Shown one piece after another: positions 45,407 to 58,022 of a stretch of 64,000 bases of DNA (its first letter is position 1; every line of letters starts with the position of its first letter). This DNA is from Photobacterium alginatilyticum (lineage in GTDB: Bacteria > Pseudomonadota > Gammaproteobacteria > Enterobacterales > Vibrionaceae), in assembly GCF_009910675.1 (NCBI RefSeq), contig NZ_RSEJ01000002.1, positions 87,923 through 151,922 of the forward strand, in the 5' to 3' direction. The notes under the pieces were generated by a model, which saw only the letters and a program-made list of their open reading frames with translations, searched no databases and was not told the origin of the DNA. The translations under genes were made by a program, and so were the position numbers.

Positions 45407-46443
45407 TAACAAATCTCAATCAAGGTAGTATCGCCATCAGCCGGTAGCAACTCACCAATTGCGTTTAGCTCAATGCCGTGGCGCTCGGCAACGGCCTGAA
45501 CCTCAGCTTCGGCTTCCGGGCTCACAGCCAACAGCAGGCCGCCAGATGTTTGCGGATCACATAGCAACGCTTTTTGCTGCTCGCTCATGTTACCCAGGCG
45601 ATGGCCGTAGCTATCAAAGTTACGTCCCGTACCACCCGGTACACAACCCTGCTCGATATAATCAAACACGCCCGGCAGATGCGGGATCTGATCAAACCAT
45701 ACTTTGGCCTTTAACTCGCTGCCTTCACAAATTTCGTTCAGGTGGCCCATCAGGCCAAAGCCGGTCACATCCGTCATGGCTTTAACGCCTGCAACATCGG
45801 CAAAATCTGCACCCGGCTTGTTCAGCTTGCACATCCAGTCACGCGCCAGTCCCTGGTGCTGCTCGGCCAGCTTGGATTTTTTCTCGGCCGTGGTCAGTAC
45901 ACCGATCCCCAGCGGCTTAGTCAGATACAGTTTGCACCCGGCTTCGGCCTGATTATTTCGCTTCACGCGATCGGTATCAACAATACCCGTTACGGCAAGG
46001 CCAAAGATAGGCTCCGGCGCATCAATAGAGTGTCCGCCAGCCAGGGAAATCCCTGCCTCACGACATACCGAACGACCGCCTTCGATCACCTGCTGGGCAA
46101 TCTCTGGATCCAGCACATTGACCGGCCAGCCAAGAATAGCGATTGCCATGATCGGCTTGCCGCCCATCGCATAGATATCACTGATGGCGTTCGTGGCGGC
46201 AATGCGGCCAAAATCAAATGGGTTATCGACAATCGGCATAAAAAAATCAGTGGTACTGATCACCGAACTGCCATTGCCGAGATCATAGACGGCAGCATCA
46301 TCCTTGCTTTCATTTCCCACCAGCAGGTTAGGATCCGAGAATGGGGCGAGTTGAGTTCGGAGAATAGTATCAAGAACTTGAGGGGATATTTTACAGCCGC
46401 ATCCTGCGCCGTGGCTGTATTGTGTAAGGCGGACATTTTCCAT
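45406..46443 (-). CDS. selD: Selenophosphate synthetase (selenide, water dikinase)
   Basis: A 345-residue ATP-dependent enzyme making selenophosphate. The start ATG 46443 has GGAG seven bases upstream; a longer frame is possible but unsupported. The active-site segment [10 protein letters not shown] carries Cys rather than selenocysteine. The Gly-rich ATP loop and metal-binding Asp are seen in [20 protein letters not shown] and [13 protein letters not shown]. With selU it supports tRNA selenation. No selA or selB is in the window, so a selenoprotein pathway cannot be judged. Confidence 0.97.
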   Translation of the reverse strand: MENVRLTQYSHGAGCGCKISPQVLDTILRTQLAPFSDPNLLVGNESKDDAAVYDLGNGSSVISTTDFFMPIVDNPFDFGRIAATNAISDIYAMGGKPIMAIAILGWPVNVLDPEIAQQVIEGGRSVCREAGISLAGGHSIDAPEPIFGLAVTGIVDTDRVKRNNQAEAGCKLYLTKPLGIGVLTTAEKKSKLAEQHQGLARDWMCKLNKPGADFADVAGVKAMTDVTGFGLMGHLNEICEGSELKAKVWFDQIPHLPGVFDYIEQGCVPGGTGRNFDSYGHRLGNMSEQQKALLCDPQTSGGLLLAVSPEAEAEVQAVAERHGIELNAIGELLPADGDTTLIEIC

Positions 46444-46523
46444 GACACGCTCCGGAATAATAACAAGAGCAGAGAATTCTACTCCGGCGGTCAAACCCTG
46501 TCACCTCTCTGGATCAATAAAGA

Positions 46524-46551
46524 GGGGAAACTGATAGAGTATCAGCTTCCC
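46524..46551. repeat. Inverted repeat between ydjA and selD
   Basis: GGGGAAACTGAT and ATCAGCTTCCC form an imperfect stem of about ten pairs with a five-base loop. There is no T-run. It may be a processing or attenuating hairpin ahead of selD. Confidence 0.4.
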
Positions 46552-46600
46552 GATAAACGATTTTTAGCGTTCAGCACCTGAACAAGACTTCAAGCTAAGG

Positions 46601-47149
46601 CTAGAGGTATTCAACAAACTGGCCCAGATCTCGTTCAGAGACTTTTGCCTCGCGACACCCCGGCGTACCAAGATATAAAAATCCGACAATCTGGTCATTG
46701 CCTTGTACACCCAATGCCTCACGTACGACCGGATGGTAGGCCCATTTGCCGGTGCGCCAGAAACCGGAAAAGCCCTGCGCGACCGCCGCCATCTGCATTG
46801 CCTGAGCAGCGCAACCTGCCGACAGGTGTTGCTCAATCACCGGCACCTTCTCGTGCTCGGTCACTTTAGCAACCACAGTGATCACCATCGGGGCGCGAAA
46901 TGGTGCTCTCGCGGCTTTTTCAATGGTCGCCTCATCGGCACCATCCGCTTTCGCCGCTTCCACCAAAATACCCGCCAGCTTATTCAGGCCTTCACCATGC
47001 GAAACGATAAACCGCCATGGCGTCAATCCGGCATGATCCGGTGCACGCAGGCCGGCCCGGAAGATATTGTCCAGCACCTCGCCCTGCGGAGCCGGCTCCA
47101 TCAGCTTGGGTAACGAACGACGATTTAACAATAATGACAGAGCATCCAT
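46601..47149 (-). CDS. ydjA: NAD(P)H nitroreductase, YdjA type
   Basis: A 182-residue FMN-dependent nitroreductase-fold protein starting at ATG 47149 after GAGG. It matches E. coli YdjA in LLNRRSLPKLMEPAP, LRAPDHAGLTPWRFIV and AVAQGFSGFWRTGKWAY. It is a short member of the family, and its natural substrate is not known. It lies upstream of selD on the same strand, as in E. coli. A role in handling oxidised selenium compounds has been suggested by this linkage, but it is not shown by the sequence. Confidence 0.93.
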   Translation of the reverse strand: MDALSLLLNRRSLPKLMEPAPQGEVLDNIFRAGLRAPDHAGLTPWRFIVSHGEGLNKLAGILVEAAKADGADEATIEKAARAPFRAPMVITVVAKVTEHEKVPVIEQHLSAGCAAQAMQMAAVAQGFSGFWRTGKWAYHPVVREALGVQGNDQIVGFLYLGTPGCREAKVSERDLGQFVEYL

Positions 47150-47238
47150 AACAACCTCGTGATGATAATAATTATTGTTTTACAATATCATAAATAACAC
47201 GCAGTAAAACCGCAGTAATATTATGGAATTTAGTGGAA

Positions 47239-47288
47239 GAATACTCCTCCCCATTTTCAAGGGGGAGGCTGGGAGGGGGTTCGCAGCC
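47239..47288. repeat. GC-rich palindromic unit between ydjA and fadH
   Basis: ACTCCTCCCC, loop TTTTCAAG-like, then GGGGGAGGCTGGGAGGGGG: a stem of CTCCCC with GGGGAG, and a second copy of the GGAGGGGG arm. It resembles mobile intergenic palindromes found in many genomes; only one copy is seen here. Confidence 0.45.
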
Positions 47289-47332
47289 AGCCCCGAACAT
47301 CTCGGCACTGGCTGCTTAGCTTACCAACTATC

Positions 47333-49399
<2,067 letters not shown>

Positions 49400-49609
49400 T
49401 TATCAAACACTTGTTTACATTATTACAACACTCATCTCTACATGTGGTAACTCATAACCCTGGGATCTAAGCTGAACTATCCTTACAACAACCGTTGAAG
49501 CACGCAATACTTAAGGGAAGGAATACATGGTAAACAAGGATTATTACTGTAATTCCTTGTTTACTAAGTTAGGATAGAAATAATACCGATCGCATCATCA
49601 GGAACGTTC

Positions 49610-51463
49610 ATGAAAGTGGTACTCAAAGGAATTGGAAAACTATTCCGAGCTATCTGGAAACTGATCAGTTTCACCCGGCAGCTGATACTTAATCTGATTT
49701 TTTTATTTGTTATCGGCCTGCTTTTCTTCGCATTTAACCAGAGCGGAGAGCAACCGGCACTCCCCAAAGAAGCCGCATTGGTGCTGGATTTGTCTGGCCC
49801 GATCGTCGAACAACGCACCTACATTAATCCGATTGACCAGTTGGCCAGCAATGCCCTGGGCCAGCCGCCTGTGCAGGAAAATGTCCTGTTCGATATTGTT
49901 GATACTATCCGCGCCGCTTCAACAGATAACCGCATCACGGGCCTGGTACTGAACCTGAAAGGAATGGCTGAGACCAATCTCACCAAACTGCGCTACATTG
50001 CCAAGGCCGTCGAGGAATTCAAGCAAGCGGGCAAACCTGTCTATGCGGTAGGTGACAACTACAAACAGAGCCAGTACTACCTCTCTAGCTATGCAGACAA
50101 AATCTTCATGTCGCCAGATGGCGGCGTGTTACTGACAGGCTACGGCAGCTATACCCTGTACTACAAAAGCCTGCTCGAAAAGCTCGATGTCAACACCCAT
50201 GTATTTAGGGTCGGCACCTATAAATCTTTCGTTGAACCCTATACCCGAAACGGTATGTCAGCACAGGCACGCGAAGCAAATACAGTATGGCTAAACCAGC
50301 TATGGGGCGCGTACACGACAGATGTTGCCAAGAATCGCCACATCGACGCTGCTGCCCTGACGCCGGAACTTGACCAGTTCGTCAAGCAGCTCAAGGCGGT
50401 AAACGGTGATTTTGCCAAACTGAGCCTGGAAATGGGACTGGTTGACGAGCTCGTCAACCGCCCGCTACTAAACCAAAAAATGATTGAACAGTTTGGCAGT
50501 GACGGTGAAAACAGCTTTAACCAGATCAGTTACTACGATTACCAGCCAACGCTGTTCAGTAACGATCTGCCAAGTCCGAACCAAGTTGCCGTCGTTGTAG
50601 CCAGTGGGGCAATTGTGGACGGACAACAGCGTCAGGGCACTGTCGGCGGTGATTCGACAGCGGCACTGCTGCGTGAAGCCCGCCTCGATGACGAAGTCAA
50701 AGCCGTTATTCTGCGCGTCGACAGCCCAGGCGGCAGCGCTTTTGCCTCCGAGGTGATCCGCAGTGAAGTCGATGCCCTGAAACTGGCCGGAAAACCGGTT
50801 GTTGTTTCAATGTCCAGCCTGGCCGCTTCGGGCGGTTACTGGATCTCATCCAGTGCCGACAAGATCCTGGCCCAGCCTACCACTATCACCGGCTCTATCG
50901 GGATCTTTGCCATCCTGACAACCTTCGAGAAGGGACTGGAAAAGATGGGCGTATATAGCGACGGAGTCGGTACCACCCCATTCTCTGGTGTCGGTGTGAC
51001 ACGTGAGCTGCCAGAGGGCGTAGCCGAAGTCTTCCAGCTCGGCGTCGAACATGGCTACCAGCGCTTTATCGGCCTTGTCAGCCAGTATCGCAATATGTCA
51101 CTGGCACAGGCCGACAAGATTGCCCAGGGACGAGTTTGGACCGGTCACGACGCCCTTGAGCTCGGGTTGGTTGATCAGTTGGGTGATTTTGATGACGCTA
51201 TCGCCGCTGCTGTTGAACTTGCCAAGCTAGACAGCTACGAGCTTCGCTGGATGGAAGAGCCTCTCAGCCCGGCTGAATTGCTGTTGCAGGAGTTTGCCTC
51301 TGAGGCAAGCGCCAAACTGGCAACCATGGTATTTGGCCAAGTACCTGCGGCGCTGCGGCCTGTTACGCAACAAGTTGTAACAGACTTCACAACGCTAAGT
51401 AACTTTAACGATCCAAAAGGTCAATATGCCTTCTGCCTAAACTGCAGCAATATCGAAAAGTGA
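49610..51463 (+). CDS. sppA: Signal peptide peptidase SppA, 67 kDa form
   Basis: A 617-residue inner-membrane serine protease that degrades cleaved signal peptides in the periplasm. One N-terminal transmembrane anchor (about 22-44, LILNLIFLFVIGLLFFAF) precedes tandem S49 domains. The Lys general base is K205 (VGTYKSFVEPY) in the first domain and the Ser nucleophile is S407 (SSLAASGGYW) in the second, the split arrangement of the long SppA. The upstream segment VDSPGGSAFAS is conserved. It is followed by a strong terminator and then ansA, as in E. coli. Confidence 0.97.
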   Translation: MKVVLKGIGKLFRAIWKLISFTRQLILNLIFLFVIGLLFFAFNQSGEQPALPKEAALVLDLSGPIVEQRTYINPIDQLASNALGQPPVQENVLFDIVDTIRAASTDNRITGLVLNLKGMAETNLTKLRYIAKAVEEFKQAGKPVYAVGDNYKQSQYYLSSYADKIFMSPDGGVLLTGYGSYTLYYKSLLEKLDVNTHVFRVGTYKSFVEPYTRNGMSAQAREANTVWLNQLWGAYTTDVAKNRHIDAAALTPELDQFVKQLKAVNGDFAKLSLEMGLVDELVNRPLLNQKMIEQFGSDGENSFNQISYYDYQPTLFSNDLPSPNQVAVVVASGAIVDGQQRQGTVGGDSTAALLREARLDDEVKAVILRVDSPGGSAFASEVIRSEVDALKLAGKPVVVSMSSLAASGGYWISSSADKILAQPTTITGSIGIFAILTTFEKGLEKMGVYSDGVGTTPFSGVGVTRELPEGVAEVFQLGVEHGYQRFIGLVSQYRNMSLAQADKIAQGRVWTGHDALELGLVDQLGDFDDAIAAAVELAKLDSYELRWMEEPLSPAELLLQEFASEASAKLATMVFGQVPAALRPVTQQVVTDFTTLSNFNDPKGQYAFCLNCSNIEK

Positions 51464-51467
51464 GAGC

Positions 51468-51494
51468 AGCCCGGCACACGCCGGGCTTTTTTTA
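51468..51494 (+). terminator. Terminator after sppA
   Basis: AGCCCGGC, loop ACAC, GCCGGGCT and seven T, starting five bases past the stop. Confidence 0.92.
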
Positions 51495-51547
51495 CTGCGC
51501 GTTAACCGTATAATGCGGCCACCAACTCGTAATGTCTGTACCCGATT

Positions 51548-52558
51548 ATGGAAAGAAAACACATTTACATTGCTTACACCGGCGGCACCATTGGTATGCA
51601 GAAGTCAGACCATGGCTACATCCCTGTTGCGGGCTTTATGCAAAAGCAGCTGGAAAGCATGCCTGAGTTCCATCGTCCAGAAATGCCGAGATTTACGATT
51701 CACGAGTACGAGCCTCTTATCGACTCATCAGATATGACGCCAGCGGACTGGCAGCGCATTGCAGATGATATCAAGGCAAACTACGACAAATATGACGGTT
51801 TTGTCATTCTTCATGGTACGGACACCATGGCATATACCGCCTCGGCACTGTCGTTTATGTTTGAAAATCTGGACAAGCCTGTCATTGTTACCGGCTCTCA
51901 AATTCCATTGGCCGAACTGCGTTCCGATGGCCAGAGCAACTTGCTGAATTCTCTTCACATCGCGGCGAACTACCCGATCAATGAAGTGACTGTTTTCTTC
52001 AACAACAAGTTGATCCGTGGTAACCGCAGTACCAAGGCACATGCTGACGGATTCGGCGCGTTTATCTCACCAAACCTGCCCCCTCTTCTGGAAGCCGGTA
52101 TCAACATTCAGCTCAATAATGTCGAGCTGAGCAAACAGCCTGAAGGCAAGTTTAAAGTACATGCGATCACTCCACAGCCAATTGGCGTGATCACCATGTA
52201 CCCGGGGATCTCACCGGAAGTTATCCGTAATACCTTACGTCAGCCGGTCAATGCGATGATTCTGCTAACGTTTGGTGTGGGTAATGCACCGCAGAATCCA
52301 GACCTTCTAGCCCAGTTGAAGGAAGCAACCGAGCGCGGTGTCATTGTGATGAACCTGACGCAGTGCCTATCCGGAAAAGTGAACATGGGTGGCTATGCCA
52401 CGGGATGTGCCTTGGCTGATGCCGGCGTACTCAGTGGTTATGACATGACCCCGGAAGCAACTCTTGCCAAACTACATTACCTGCTCAGTCAGGATCTACC
52501 GATTGAAACGGTACGTAGTATGATGCAGCAAGATCTACGTGGTGAGCTGACGCACTAG
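51548..52558 (+). CDS. ansA: L-asparaginase I, cytoplasmic
   Basis: A 336-residue enzyme hydrolysing asparagine to aspartate and ammonia. The two catalytic Thr sites are in IAYTGGTIGMQK and ILHGTDTMAYTAS. The segment SRD-like GSQIPLAELRSDGQSNLLNS is conserved. There is no signal peptide, so this is the low-affinity cytoplasmic type rather than the periplasmic AnsB. It lies downstream of sppA, as in E. coli, and ends at a strong terminator. Confidence 0.96.
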   Translation: MERKHIYIAYTGGTIGMQKSDHGYIPVAGFMQKQLESMPEFHRPEMPRFTIHEYEPLIDSSDMTPADWQRIADDIKANYDKYDGFVILHGTDTMAYTASALSFMFENLDKPVIVTGSQIPLAELRSDGQSNLLNSLHIAANYPINEVTVFFNNKLIRGNRSTKAHADGFGAFISPNLPPLLEAGINIQLNNVELSKQPEGKFKVHAITPQPIGVITMYPGISPEVIRNTLRQPVNAMILLTFGVGNAPQNPDLLAQLKEATERGVIVMNLTQCLSGKVNMGGYATGCALADAGVLSGYDMTPEATLAKLHYLLSQDLPIETVRSMMQQDLRGELTH

Positions 52559-52598
52559 TTTCGCCTCTGGAAACACAAGCGCGGCTCCCGTTACAGAC

Positions 52599-52631
52599 TA
52601 CAGCCCTAGCCTTTGGCTAGGGCTGTTTTTA
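52599..52631 (+). terminator. Terminator after ansA
   Basis: ACAGCCCTAGCC, loop TTT, GGCTAGGGCTGT and TTTTT: a 12-bp perfect stem with a T-run. Confidence 0.92.
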
Positions 52632-52650
52632 TCAAGAAAACTCGTTCTGC

Positions 52651-52788
52651 CTAAACGTCAATAAACCCATACGGTTCGCCTTGGGTCGGTATGTCACTCA
52701 GCCCGTACTTTCCAATTTTGGCAATATTCGCAGGAAGTTCTCCGGCTAACTCGTAAACCAGCAAGCTGGCCTTTGCCAGACCACACCT
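52651..52788 (-). pseudogene. Probable 3' remnant of a lost gene
   Basis: The minus strand is open for 45 codons between two stops (52791-52789 and 52653-52651) and reads as a plausible protein end: KASLLVYELAGELPANIAKI followed by GKYGLSDIPTQGEPYGFIDV. It has no ATG start and no ribosome site. The composition looks like a real C-terminus, but I do not recognise the family. It may be the tail of a gene whose 5' part has been deleted. Confidence 0.35.
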
Positions 52789-52882
52789 CTAATCCTTTAT
52801 CTCGGCTACACTTTATAACAATTACGTCTATTCACCTGTTCATGTCTGTAGCACTACAGGCCAATTAGCCCGAGACAATACT

Positions 52883-53554
52883 ATGATTCTACACGGTGCC
52901 TCCATTTCTCCGTTTGTCAGAAAAATCATGCTCGCGCTCTCCTACAAAGGGATTGCCTATGATCTGCAGCCTCTTAACCCCTATCTAGAAAAAGAACTGG
53001 CTCAGAAGCGCCACCCGATGGGCAAGGTGCCGGTCCTCGAGCATGACGGCAGCAACATCATGGACTCGACGGTCATCGCCCACTATCTTGATGATATTTT
53101 CCCGGTCCCTCCCCTCTATCCTGGCTCGGCGACGGCACGCGCCCAGGTACGCTGGCTGGAAGAATATGCCGATACCCGACTGACATCGCTCATCGGCGGG
53201 GTGCTTTTCTACCAAAAAATCATGCGCGGAAAAATGCTGAACAAAGATGTGGACCAACAGGCCATCAAGCAATGCCTTGAGCACCACCTGCCACAGGTCC
53301 TGGATTACGTAGAAGAGCAGCTGCCGGTTGAAGGGTATGTCGCCGGACACTTTTCGATGGCTGAAATCAGTTTATGGAGTGTATTTCGCAGTGGCTGGAT
53401 GGCCGGGCTAAGACTAACCCACTATCCGAAATTACAGGCCTATCTTGCCAATATTGAACAGGAGCCCTGGATAGCGAATTTAATCAGCGAAGAAGATCAC
53501 GAGCTCAGCAGTTTTTACTGTGAACCCATGATCTTTGACAACCATGTCGGTTAG
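52883..53554 (+). CDS. Glutathione S-transferase family protein
   Basis: A 223-residue soluble GST-fold protein. The N-terminal thioredoxin-like domain starts ILHGASISPFVRKIMLAL and contains the cis-Pro element KVPVLEHDGSNIMDSTVIAH. The helical C-terminal domain has the capping box GHFSMAEISLWSVF. A Ser in the first helix (SISPFVRK) is the likely glutathione-activating residue. The specific class and substrate are unclear; it resembles the small vibrio GST/SspA-like group. It stands alone between ansA and yeaC. Confidence 0.88.
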   Translation: MILHGASISPFVRKIMLALSYKGIAYDLQPLNPYLEKELAQKRHPMGKVPVLEHDGSNIMDSTVIAHYLDDIFPVPPLYPGSATARAQVRWLEEYADTRLTSLIGGVLFYQKIMRGKMLNKDVDQQAIKQCLEHHLPQVLDYVEEQLPVEGYVAGHFSMAEISLWSVFRSGWMAGLRLTHYPKLQAYLANIEQEPWIANLISEEDHELSSFYCEPMIFDNHVG

Positions 53555-53583
53555 CCCAACAACACGATATTGGATTTCACATA

Positions 53584-53877
53584 TCAGAGCTGGTTATGGT
53601 CAAAGCGTGCGATGTCATCATGGTCAGGTTCTTTGACGCCAAAATCACGTTTCAGCTCGGCTTTCGACTTGAATTTAATTTCTCCCCCGGCCTCGACGGA
53701 CATATGCTCGGCATCGGTATTGTGGCGGGACTGATAAATCATCACGGCTTGCATCGCCGAGTCACGCTGCTCCTGAGTGAGCGGCGTACCATCGGGCCAC
53801 TTGCCAATCTCTACTGCCGTGGTGATGCGCTGGTACACTTCCGGGGTCATCACTTTTAATAGTTGTTCTAGTTCCAT
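53584..53877 (-). CDS. yeaC: YeaC, DUF1315 protein
   Basis: A 97-residue cytoplasmic protein with a good ribosome site (AGGAAG). It matches the DUF1315/YeaC family in LLKVMTPEVYQRITTAVEIG and WPDGTPLTQEQRDSAMQAVM. The ending is acidic and hydrophilic (DFGVKEPDHDDIARFDHNQL). No function is known. It is the outermost gene of the conserved yeaC-msrB-gapA-yeaD neighbourhood. Confidence 0.92.
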   Translation of the reverse strand: MELEQLLKVMTPEVYQRITTAVEIGKWPDGTPLTQEQRDSAMQAVMIYQSRHNTDAEHMSVEAGGEIKFKSKAELKRDFGVKEPDHDDIARFDHNQL

Positions 53878-54124
53878 ATGCAGGCTTCCTATCTGATGAG
53901 GTTAGCCTCATCAGTTTGATTCTAATTAGTTCTATACAAGTATAGGAGGGGCAGTAATACCAATTACATCCCAAAGCGCCAACTACCGGTCGGTTTTTTT
54001 GCTCCTCAGATCACAATGCGAAAAAAATCTGGGCCTTTGGCTTTTTTTCAATATACATCGGTTAAGATAACACCATATCAGTCGCTAAATTCTATTAGAC
54101 ACTCAAAGTAATCTATTACCCAAT

Positions 54125-54952
54125 ATGAGCATTGCCCGTAGATCAACAACATTAATGAAACTATCGCTGGCAGCAGCAAGCCTCACGCTGCTTAGCGGCT
54201 GCCTTGAACGCCACCGTTCAACAGACAGCCTATGCGAAAAGTATCCGGAGATCTGCGAGAACACTAACCTGAATGATGGGCAGTGTCGTCTTCAGCGCAC
54301 CAACCTAATTTGGCAGCGCTATGATGTGCTGAAAAATCCTGTCGCCGAAGAGAAATTTAAAGAGCTTAAATTCACCTACGATTACCAAAAGTGCCTGGAA
54401 TACGCAGCTCGAATCGAGCCGACAGAACTGAAAGAGCGCAAAACCCTACGAACAAGAGCCCTCATAAATAGCTATAAATCGATTAGAAGGTTGTCCGAGG
54501 AACTCGCAAAGTCCGATGATCCTGAAATTATCTATTACCGCTGGAGCCAGGGCGAAAAAGGGGCATTACGTCAGTTCTTGCAGCTTGAAGACACACCAGC
54601 CCTTGAAACACCCGAGATGCAGCTTGCACTGGCAACCTACTACACCGACAAAGACAAAGCTAAAACAATCCAGCTGCTCAAGCATGCCCTGGAGCTATAC
54701 GAGCGCGGACAGACTATAAAACCAGAAATCATCCAATCTCTGGCAACGCTGTCCCATCAGACAAAATCGATCACCAACGCCTACCTGTGGGCCAGAGTCG
54801 GCACCGAGCTCGGGGCTTCCGTCGTCAGCCAGGAAAAGCTGATCAGCTTCTACCCGATGCCTGACGACGAGCGACAAGCGATAGATATTCAAGCTCAGAA
54901 GATATCCAAAGCGCTGGAGAAAGGAAACTTCAGAGCCAGCATGGTCAATTAA
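54125..54952 (+). CDS. DUF2989-type lipoprotein
   Basis: A 275-residue predicted lipoprotein with the lipobox LSGC at about residue 26. The mature part is helical with Cys pairs near the start (LCEKYPEICENTNLNDGQC) and TPR/Sel1-like helices later (LALATYYTDKDKAKTIQLLK and AYLWARVGTELGASVV). This fits the vibrio family DUF2989, of unknown function. The start may be ATG 54125 or ATG 54155; neither has a clear ribosome site. It converges on msrB with a terminator between. Confidence 0.8.
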   Translation: MSIARRSTTLMKLSLAAASLTLLSGCLERHRSTDSLCEKYPEICENTNLNDGQCRLQRTNLIWQRYDVLKNPVAEEKFKELKFTYDYQKCLEYAARIEPTELKERKTLRTRALINSYKSIRRLSEELAKSDDPEIIYYRWSQGEKGALRQFLQLEDTPALETPEMQLALATYYTDKDKAKTIQLLKHALELYERGQTIKPEIIQSLATLSHQTKSITNAYLWARVGTELGASVVSQEKLISFYPMPDDERQAIDIQAQKISKALEKGNFRASMVN

Positions 54953-55000
54953 GTCTGCTGACTGATATCTAAAGCCTCTCTCGCTGGGGGGATAAATACA

Positions 55001-55024
55001 AAAGGGCTCAACGAGCCCTTCTTC
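55001..55024. terminator. Terminator between the DUF2989 gene and msrB
   Basis: AAGGGCTC and GAGCCCTT form an eight-pair stem with a three-base loop, flanked by A-run and TCTTC. Confidence 0.75.
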
Positions 55025-55042
55025 AAACAATCAAATCTGTAA

Positions 55043-55444
55043 TTACTTTTCAATCGTAGCGTCAGGCTGAAAGGCCAGTGACACTGAATTGACACAATAC
55101 CGTTCACCCGTTGTTTTCGGTCCATCCGGAAATACATGGCCTAAATGACTGTCGCAAGAGGCGCAACGGATCTCGATACGCTGCATGCCGTGGCTGCTGT
55201 CTTCCAGATAGCGGATTGCATCAGTGTTGATCGGTGCATCGAAACTTGGCCATCCGCATCCTGAGTCATATTTGTTCTCTGATTGGAACAAAGGCTTGTT
55301 ACAACAAGTACAGTGGTATATCCCCGTTTCGCGGTTATGAAGCAAGGTTCCAGAAAATGGACGCTCGGTTCCTCGTTCACGGCAAATATGATATTGCTCC
55401 GCCGTTAAATTATCGCGCCAATAAGCATCTGATTTATCTGACAT
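55043..55444 (-). CDS. msrB: Peptide methionine-(R)-S-oxide reductase
   Basis: A 133-residue repair enzyme for the R epimer of methionine sulfoxide. Structural zinc is held by two CxxC motifs ([10 protein letters not shown] and [12 protein letters not shown]). The catalytic Cys is in [13 protein letters not shown] near the C-terminus. The substrate-binding segment [11 protein letters not shown] is intact. It is divergent from gapA with about 350 bases between, as in E. coli. Confidence 0.97.
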   Translation of the reverse strand: MSDKSDAYWRDNLTAEQYHICRERGTERPFSGTLLHNRETGIYHCTCCNKPLFQSENKYDSGCGWPSFDAPINTDAIRYLEDSSHGMQRIEIRCASCDSHLGHVFPDGPKTTGERYCVNSVSLAFQPDATIEK

Positions 55445-56787
<1,343 letters not shown>

Positions 56788-56810
56788 TGTAAGCTTTTAG
56801 CAAGAATGAC

Positions 56811-56838
56811 AAAAGGCGGCTTAATAGCCGCCTTTTTT
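56811..56838 (+). terminator. Terminator after gapA
   Basis: AAAAGGCGGC, loop TTAATA, GCCGCCTTTTTT: a strong intrinsic terminator. Confidence 0.93.
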
Positions 56839-57039
56839 GTATGTTGAGTTCGGGGTCCTGTTCAACATATACAGCAAAGACAAAAAAGTGCCTACATATT
56901 TAACAAATTTATTTTAATTTTTACTGATATTTTTTAAATAAAATTAAGTTCCTATTTCATTGGTATTTCCTTTCATCTCGTCGAGGTGCCAATCAAATAA
57001 GCATTGACCCGATTACAACCTGTGAGGAATGAAGATCTT

Positions 57040-57915
57040 ATGGATTTACGTAACCTTCCAACAATTTCAGCACTATCTGACGCAGTCACGATCTGTGAGT
57101 TTCAGGGCATCAAAATTGTACGTGTGATTCACCAGTTGGCCGAAGCCGGAATTTCCCTCCACGGCGGCCACCTGATTTGGTACAAGCCTGCCGGAGAGAA
57201 AGACGTCATCTGGCTCAGTGAAAAGGCCGAGTTCGATACGACAAAGGCCATCCGCGGCGGTATACCTGTCTGCTGGCCTTGGTTCGGCAAGGTAGCGACA
57301 CCTTCTCACGGCTTTGCACGTAACAGTCAGTGGACGCTAAATCAGCATCGTGAAAATGAGCACGGTGTGATTGTGTCACTGACATTGGAAGACACCGAGG
57401 CGACTCGCGCTATCTGGCCTCACCAATTCCACAATGAGATTACCTTTGAGATTGGTCGCGAACTGACAGTCAGCCTGACCTCGACCAATACCGATGAGCA
57501 TCCCTGGTCATTCACTGGCGCCCTGCACACCTACTTTAACGTGGCTGCTATCAGCGACGTTGCTGTAACGGGCATGGGTCAAGGCTACCTGGATAGCACC
57601 AAAGGCAACGAAGCCTGTACTGGTGGCGATACGCTGACATTCAACACTGAAACAGATCGTGTTTATACCTCGCCGGCTAATCCGGTTGTCATTGATGACA
57701 AAGCCCACCAGAGGCAACTTCAGGTTACTAATCATGGCCATGATGCCGCCGTCATCTGGAATCCATGGCAGGCGCTATCTGTCAGCATGGGGGATATGGC
57801 AGACAACAGCTTTGAGACTATGGTCTGTGTCGAATCCGCCATCCACGAGCAGGCAATCGAATTGGCGCCGGGTGAATCCCACACGCTCAGCACGCAGATA
57901 ACTGTGCAGAAGTAA
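57040..57915 (+). CDS. yeaD: Glucose-6-phosphate 1-epimerase (YeaD type)
   Basis: A 291-residue aldose-1-epimerase-fold enzyme that interconverts the anomers of glucose 6-phosphate. The catalytic His is in TPSHGFARNSQW and the Glu in MVCVESAIHEQ. The substrate segment GGIPVCWPWFGK is conserved. I chose ATG 57040 (GAGG 12 bases upstream); a TTG at 57004 would add 12 unlikely residues. It lies just downstream of gapA, as in E. coli. An ATTGGTAT word is 74 bases upstream. Confidence 0.93.
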   Translation: MDLRNLPTISALSDAVTICEFQGIKIVRVIHQLAEAGISLHGGHLIWYKPAGEKDVIWLSEKAEFDTTKAIRGGIPVCWPWFGKVATPSHGFARNSQWTLNQHRENEHGVIVSLTLEDTEATRAIWPHQFHNEITFEIGRELTVSLTSTNTDEHPWSFTGALHTYFNVAAISDVAVTGMGQGYLDSTKGNEACTGGDTLTFNTETDRVYTSPANPVVIDDKAHQRQLQVTNHGHDAAVIWNPWQALSVSMGDMADNSFETMVCVESAIHEQAIELAPGESHTLSTQITVQK

Positions 57916-57931
57916 TAGCAGAGATTGCTTT

Positions 57932-57956
57932 CAATGCCGCCATCTCGGCGGCATTG
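57932..57956. terminator. Hairpin between yeaD and the VOC gene
   Basis: CAATGCCGCC at 57932-57941 and GGCGGCATTG at 57947-57956 form a perfect ten-pair stem between convergent genes. There is no T-run, so it may act only as an RNA end protector. Confidence 0.55.
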
Positions 57957-58022
57957 GCTTAACCAGCAACACTAGCGCAATCAACGCGATGCCAGAGTGC
58001 ACACATTCACTGAGCTTCGTCC

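Noticed and set aside
45742..46581. Long 279-codon plus-strand frame opposite selD
   Set aside because: Antisense shadow of selD; no ribosome site and no recognisable domain.
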